Shown: positions 5,182 to 8,604 of the stretch, piece by piece | Numbering within the stretch: position 1 is the first letter of the stretch | How the letters are laid out: every line of letters starts with the position of its first letter | Assembly (NCBI GenBank): GCA_013695295.1 | Contig: JACDAS010000088.1 | Span: forward strand, 1 to 8,604 | Source: Actinomycetota bacterium | GTDB lineage: Bacteria > Actinomycetota > Thermoleophilia > Gaiellales > Gaiellaceae | DNA: 8,604 nucleotides | Direction of reading: 5' to 3' | The notes under the pieces: model-generated | The model's database searches: none | What the model was told of the DNA's origin: nothing | Seen by the model: only the letters and a program-made list of their open reading frames with translations | Translations under genes and position numbers: made by a program

Positions 5182-5826
5182 TCAGGCCCCCCAGGCGAGG
5201 ATCTGGACGCCCTCCCACCAGGCCGGGCTCCCGCGATCGGCGCCATCGAGCTGCAGCAGGAGCCGCGCTCGGGACTGCGAGGCCAGGTACGCGGCCGTTG
5301 CCGCGCCGACGCGCTCCCAGTCCGAGTCGTCGACGATCAGCAGGGCTCGAGACGCGAGGTAGGGCTCGATCATCCTGAGCCCCTCCAGCTGCTGCTCGTA
5401 CTCGTGCCCGTTGTCGTAGTAGTAGACCCCCACCTGTCGCTCGCCGAGCGCGCCGGCCGGCACGAGCTCGAAGGCGTCCCCCTCGAGGATCGCCGCCCGA
5501 TTGGCCAGCTCGAAAGCCTCGAGGTTCCGCTCGAGCTCCCCGCGGTCGCCGTCGCCGAACGAGAAGTCGTCCAGCCCGACGAAGTCGCCGTCGTTTCCGA
5601 GCATCGCGGCGATCAGGCTGGTGCCGTGAAAGGTGCCGATCTCGACGTAGCTCTCGCCGGGCTCGAGGAGCGAGGCGGCGAGGTTCAGCAGCGCCAGATT
5701 GTTCACGCGGGCGAGACCGGGGACCGCTTCCAGCACCTCGGCGAAGCGCGGGTCGCGGGGCTCCGCCGAGGCGGGGAAGTCGTCGAAGAGGGCGGGCAGC
5801 TGGCGGACGAACCGAAGTGGATCCAT
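5182..5826 (-). CDS. Class I SAM-dependent methyltransferase (Methyltransf_24-like)
   Basis: A 214-residue predicted cytoplasmic methyltransferase with a Rossmann-type fold. Motif I is YVEIGTFHGTSLIAA (60-74), the S-adenosylmethionine loop. VGLDDFSFG (83-91) supplies the acidic residue after strand 2, and EGDAFELV (115-122) follows. YYYDNGHEYEQQLEGLRMIEP (135-155) and ALLIVDDSDW (161-170) correspond to the D-x-x-H-x-YE and LVLDD strands of the Methyltransf_24 group. The substrate cannot be told. It starts 18 bases after eno ends; a GGAGG (5843-5839) is present, but its 12-base spacing to the ATG is long. Position between eno and pyk suggests only shared expression. It might act on a small sugar-type metabolite, as related proteins often sit in such clusters, but this is speculative. 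Confidence 0.8.
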   Translation of the reverse strand: MDPLRFVRQLPALFDDFPASAEPRDPRFAEVLEAVPGLARVNNLALLNLAASLLEPGESYVEIGTFHGTSLIAAMLGNDGDFVGLDDFSFGDGDRGELERNLEAFELANRAAILEGDAFELVPAGALGERQVGVYYYDNGHEYEQQLEGLRMIEPYLASRALLIVDDSDWERVGAATAAYLASQSRARLLLQLDGADRGSPAWWEGVQILAWGA

Positions 5827-5844
5827 CGAGGGCCGGCGCCTCCG

Positions 5845-7127
<1,283 letters not shown>

Positions 7128-7131
<4 letters not shown>

Positions 7132-7931
7132 CGGAGCATCTCCTTGGCGCGATCGTAGTAGCGATCCTGCTCCGGCAGAGCGAGCTCGGCGAACGCCCTG
7201 CCCTCCTCGGCGGCGAGCGCCTCGGCGCGCTCGACCCGCTCGACGAAGACCCGCGTCGCCCTCCGCAGCGCCAGCTCGGGGTCGACGTTCAGATGGCGCG
7301 CGACGTTGACCGCCGCGAAGAGGACGTCCCCGAGCTCGGCGAAGACCTCTCGGGCGGGCTCGGCCTCGGACTCGGGCTCGCCGGCGGCCGCGATCGCCTC
7401 CTTGAGCTCCGACACCTCGTCGTCGAGATCGGCGAGCGCGCTTGCGACGTCGGGGTACTCGAACTCGACGGCGGCCGCCCGCCGCTGCACCTTCCGCGCG
7501 TAGAGCGCTGCCGGCAAGGCCTCGGGCAGGTCGTGGAAGATGCCGTTTCGGCCCTCGTCGTCCCGCTTGATCTGCTCCCAGCGCCGTCGTACGGCTCCGG
7601 CGCTGTCCGCGGTCGCCGCTCCGAACAGGTGCGGGTGGCGGCGGATCAGCTTGGCCTGGACGCCCCGTGCGACCTCCTCGAGGCCCCCGGCTCCCTGCTC
7701 GGCGAGGAGCTCCGACAGGAAGTAGACCTGGAAGAGGAGGTCACCGAGCTCGTCGCGCAGCTTCTCCGTGTCGCCCGCCTGCGCGGCGTCCGCGACCTCG
7801 TAGGCCTCCTCCAGCGTGTGGGGCACAATCGTGCGAGCCGTCTGCTCGCGATCCCACGGGCAGTCGCGGCGTAGCCGCTCCGTCAGCTCCTGCAGGGCGA
7901 GCAGCGCCTCGGCGAGACCCTGCGTCACCAC
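7128..7931 (-). CDS. mazG: Nucleoside triphosphate pyrophosphohydrolase MazG
   Basis: Hydrolyses (d)NTPs, including damaged ones, to the monophosphate and pyrophosphate, cleaning the nucleotide pool. 267 residues, consistent with the two-domain form. The N-terminal MazG domain shows CPWDREQT (24-31), the E41-E42-x-x-E45 helix and E61-x-x-D64 (DELGDLLFQV), together the Mg2+-binding set, followed by KLIRRHPHLFG (94-104). A second, weaker domain shows D171-E172-x-x-E175 and E199-x-x-D202 (AELGDVLFAAVNVARH). The GTG start at 7931 is followed directly by a second GTG. GGGGTGAG lies a few bases upstream, overlapping the foldase stop four bases away, so the two genes are probably on one mRNA. The 3' end contains the Shine-Dalgarno sequence of eno and overlaps its start. 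Confidence 0.95.
7140..7145 (-). promoter_or_regulatory. Shine-Dalgarno site deciding the eno TTG start
   Basis: AAGGAG on the minus strand, eight bases before the TTG at 7131. It lies in the last codons of mazG and is the strongest ribosome binding site in the window. It supports TTG as the true eno start rather than a later codon. Confidence 0.75.
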
Positions 7932-7935
7932 CGGC

Positions 7936-8604
7936 TCACCCCGTGGTCGTCGTCGCCCCGGTCGTGCCGGTCGTGCCGGTCTCGGGCGGCTCGTAGCCCT
8001 TGGCGTAGGTGATCTTGTCCTTGTACTCCTTCTTCAACTCGTTCTGCCACTTCGTGATCACCTCGGTGCGCCGCGTCGAGGTCAGCTGCTGGCGAATCGC
8101 GTCGGCGACCTGCTTGTACGGCGTCGCCTTGCGGGGGCGAATGTTCGAGAGCGCCTTGATCACGTGGAAGCCGTACTGGGTCTTGACCGGCTTCGAGATC
8201 GTTCCCGTCTTCAGTGTGAACGCCACCTTGTCGAACTCCGGCACGGTCTGGCCCTTCGAGACGGTCAGCTTGCCGCCCTGCGCCTTCGAGCCCGGATCCT
8301 CCGAGTACTTCTTCGCGAGCGCGGCGAAATCGCCGCGGCCCGTCACCTGCTTGTAGATCGAGTCGGCGAGCGGCTTCTTCTTGACGAGGATGTGGGCGAC
8401 CTCGCGTGACTCCGGGGTCGAGTATTGCTCGGGGTGCTTGGCGTAGTAGTCGCGGGCCTCCTTGTCGGTGACCTTCACCTTGTCGGTCACCCGCTTGAAC
8501 AGGGCCTCGGAGATCAGCTGCGCCTTGATGTCGCGCTTGACCTGGGTATCGGTCAGCCCCTGCTTCTTCAGCTCGGCCAGGTAGCGCTTCTCGCTGCCGC
8601 CGAA
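7936..8604 (-). CDS. SurA/PrsA-type peptidyl-prolyl cis-trans isomerase (partial, N-terminus beyond the window)
   Basis: The frame is open to the right edge; 222 residues are visible and the true start lies outside, so the ATG- or GTG-like codons near 8490 are internal. The first ~60 visible residues (KRYLAELKKQGLTDTQVKRD, then VTDKEARDYYAKHPEQY) are the helical chaperone part typical of SurA/PrsA. Residues ~66-158 form a parvulin PpiC domain: REVAHILVKK, DFAALAKKYSEDPGSKAQGG, TVPEFDKVAFTLKTGTISKPV, and TQYGFHVIKAL. A further helical segment follows. The C-terminus is a Thr/Gly tail (TGTTGTTGATTTTG) coded by a short tandem repeat. Such proteins fold secreted proteins outside the membrane; a signal peptide or lipobox would be in the missing part. 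It stops four bases before mazG. Confidence 0.92.
   Translation of the reverse strand, partial: FGGSEKRYLAELKKQGLTDTQVKRDIKAQLISEALFKRVTDKVKVTDKEARDYYAKHPEQYSTPESREVAHILVKKKPLADSIYKQVTGRGDFAALAKKYSEDPGSKAQGGKLTVSKGQTVPEFDKVAFTLKTGTISKPVKTQYGFHVIKALSNIRPRKATPYKQVADAIRQQLTSTRRTEVITKWQNELKKEYKDKITYAKGYEPPETGTTGTTGATTTTG
7958..7984 (+). repeat. 9-bp tandem repeat in the foldase 3' end
   Basis: The + strand reads CCGGTCGTG twice and then a variant CCGGTCTCG. On the coding (minus) strand this yields the Gly/Thr repeats of the protein tail. It is a likely site of length variation between strains. Confidence 0.6.

Overview
The window is a gene-dense, very GC-rich (roughly 70% by eye) bacterial chromosome segment. 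It carries the actinobacterial core neighbourhood mazG – eno – ftsB/divIC – DUF501, which I recall as also conserved around Rv1021–Rv1025 in Mycobacterium. A SurA/PrsA-type peptidyl-prolyl isomerase, a methyltransferase and pyruvate kinase are woven into it. Gene order, base composition and protein style suggest a deep-branching actinobacterium such as the Thermoleophilia (Solirubrobacterales/Gaiellales type). The taxon is inference; no rRNA or other marker is present.

Layout. Positions 1-117 hold a possible divergent promoter region, perhaps with the first codons of a leftward gene leaving the window. Positions 118-354 (+) encode a 78-residue single-span membrane protein. Positions 355-582 are filled by four copies of a ~30-bp hairpin repeat arranged as two facing tandem pairs. 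Positions 583-1074 (+) encode a four-span membrane protein whose 3' end overlaps a convergent gene by 65 bp. Everything from 1010 to the right edge is on the minus strand. In transcription order it is: PpiC-type foldase (cut by the edge), mazG, eno, SAM methyltransferase, pyk, ftsB/divIC, DUF501 protein with a C-terminal extension, small membrane protein, HTH-receiver regulator, PAP2 phosphatase.

The minus-strand genes appear to form coupled groups: foldase–mazG–eno–methyltransferase; pyk–ftsB; DUF501–small membrane protein; regulator–PAP2. Three junctions are 4-base start/stop overlaps (TTGA, GTGA, CTGA). Genes that begin a group tend to have a TANNNT -10-like hexamer exactly six bases before the start codon, which suggests leaderless transcripts. 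Several interior genes have Shine-Dalgarno sequences instead.

Functionally the block joins nucleotide-pool sanitation (MazG), the last two steps of glycolysis (enolase makes phosphoenolpyruvate, pyruvate kinase consumes it), extracytoplasmic protein folding and the divisome (FtsB/DivIC). I see no transposase, integrase, CRISPR array, tRNA, rRNA or recognisable defence system. The least-explained items are the repeat structure at 358-569, the regulator with its DNA-binding domain in front of the receiver, the extended DUF501 protein, and the recurrent start-site patterns.
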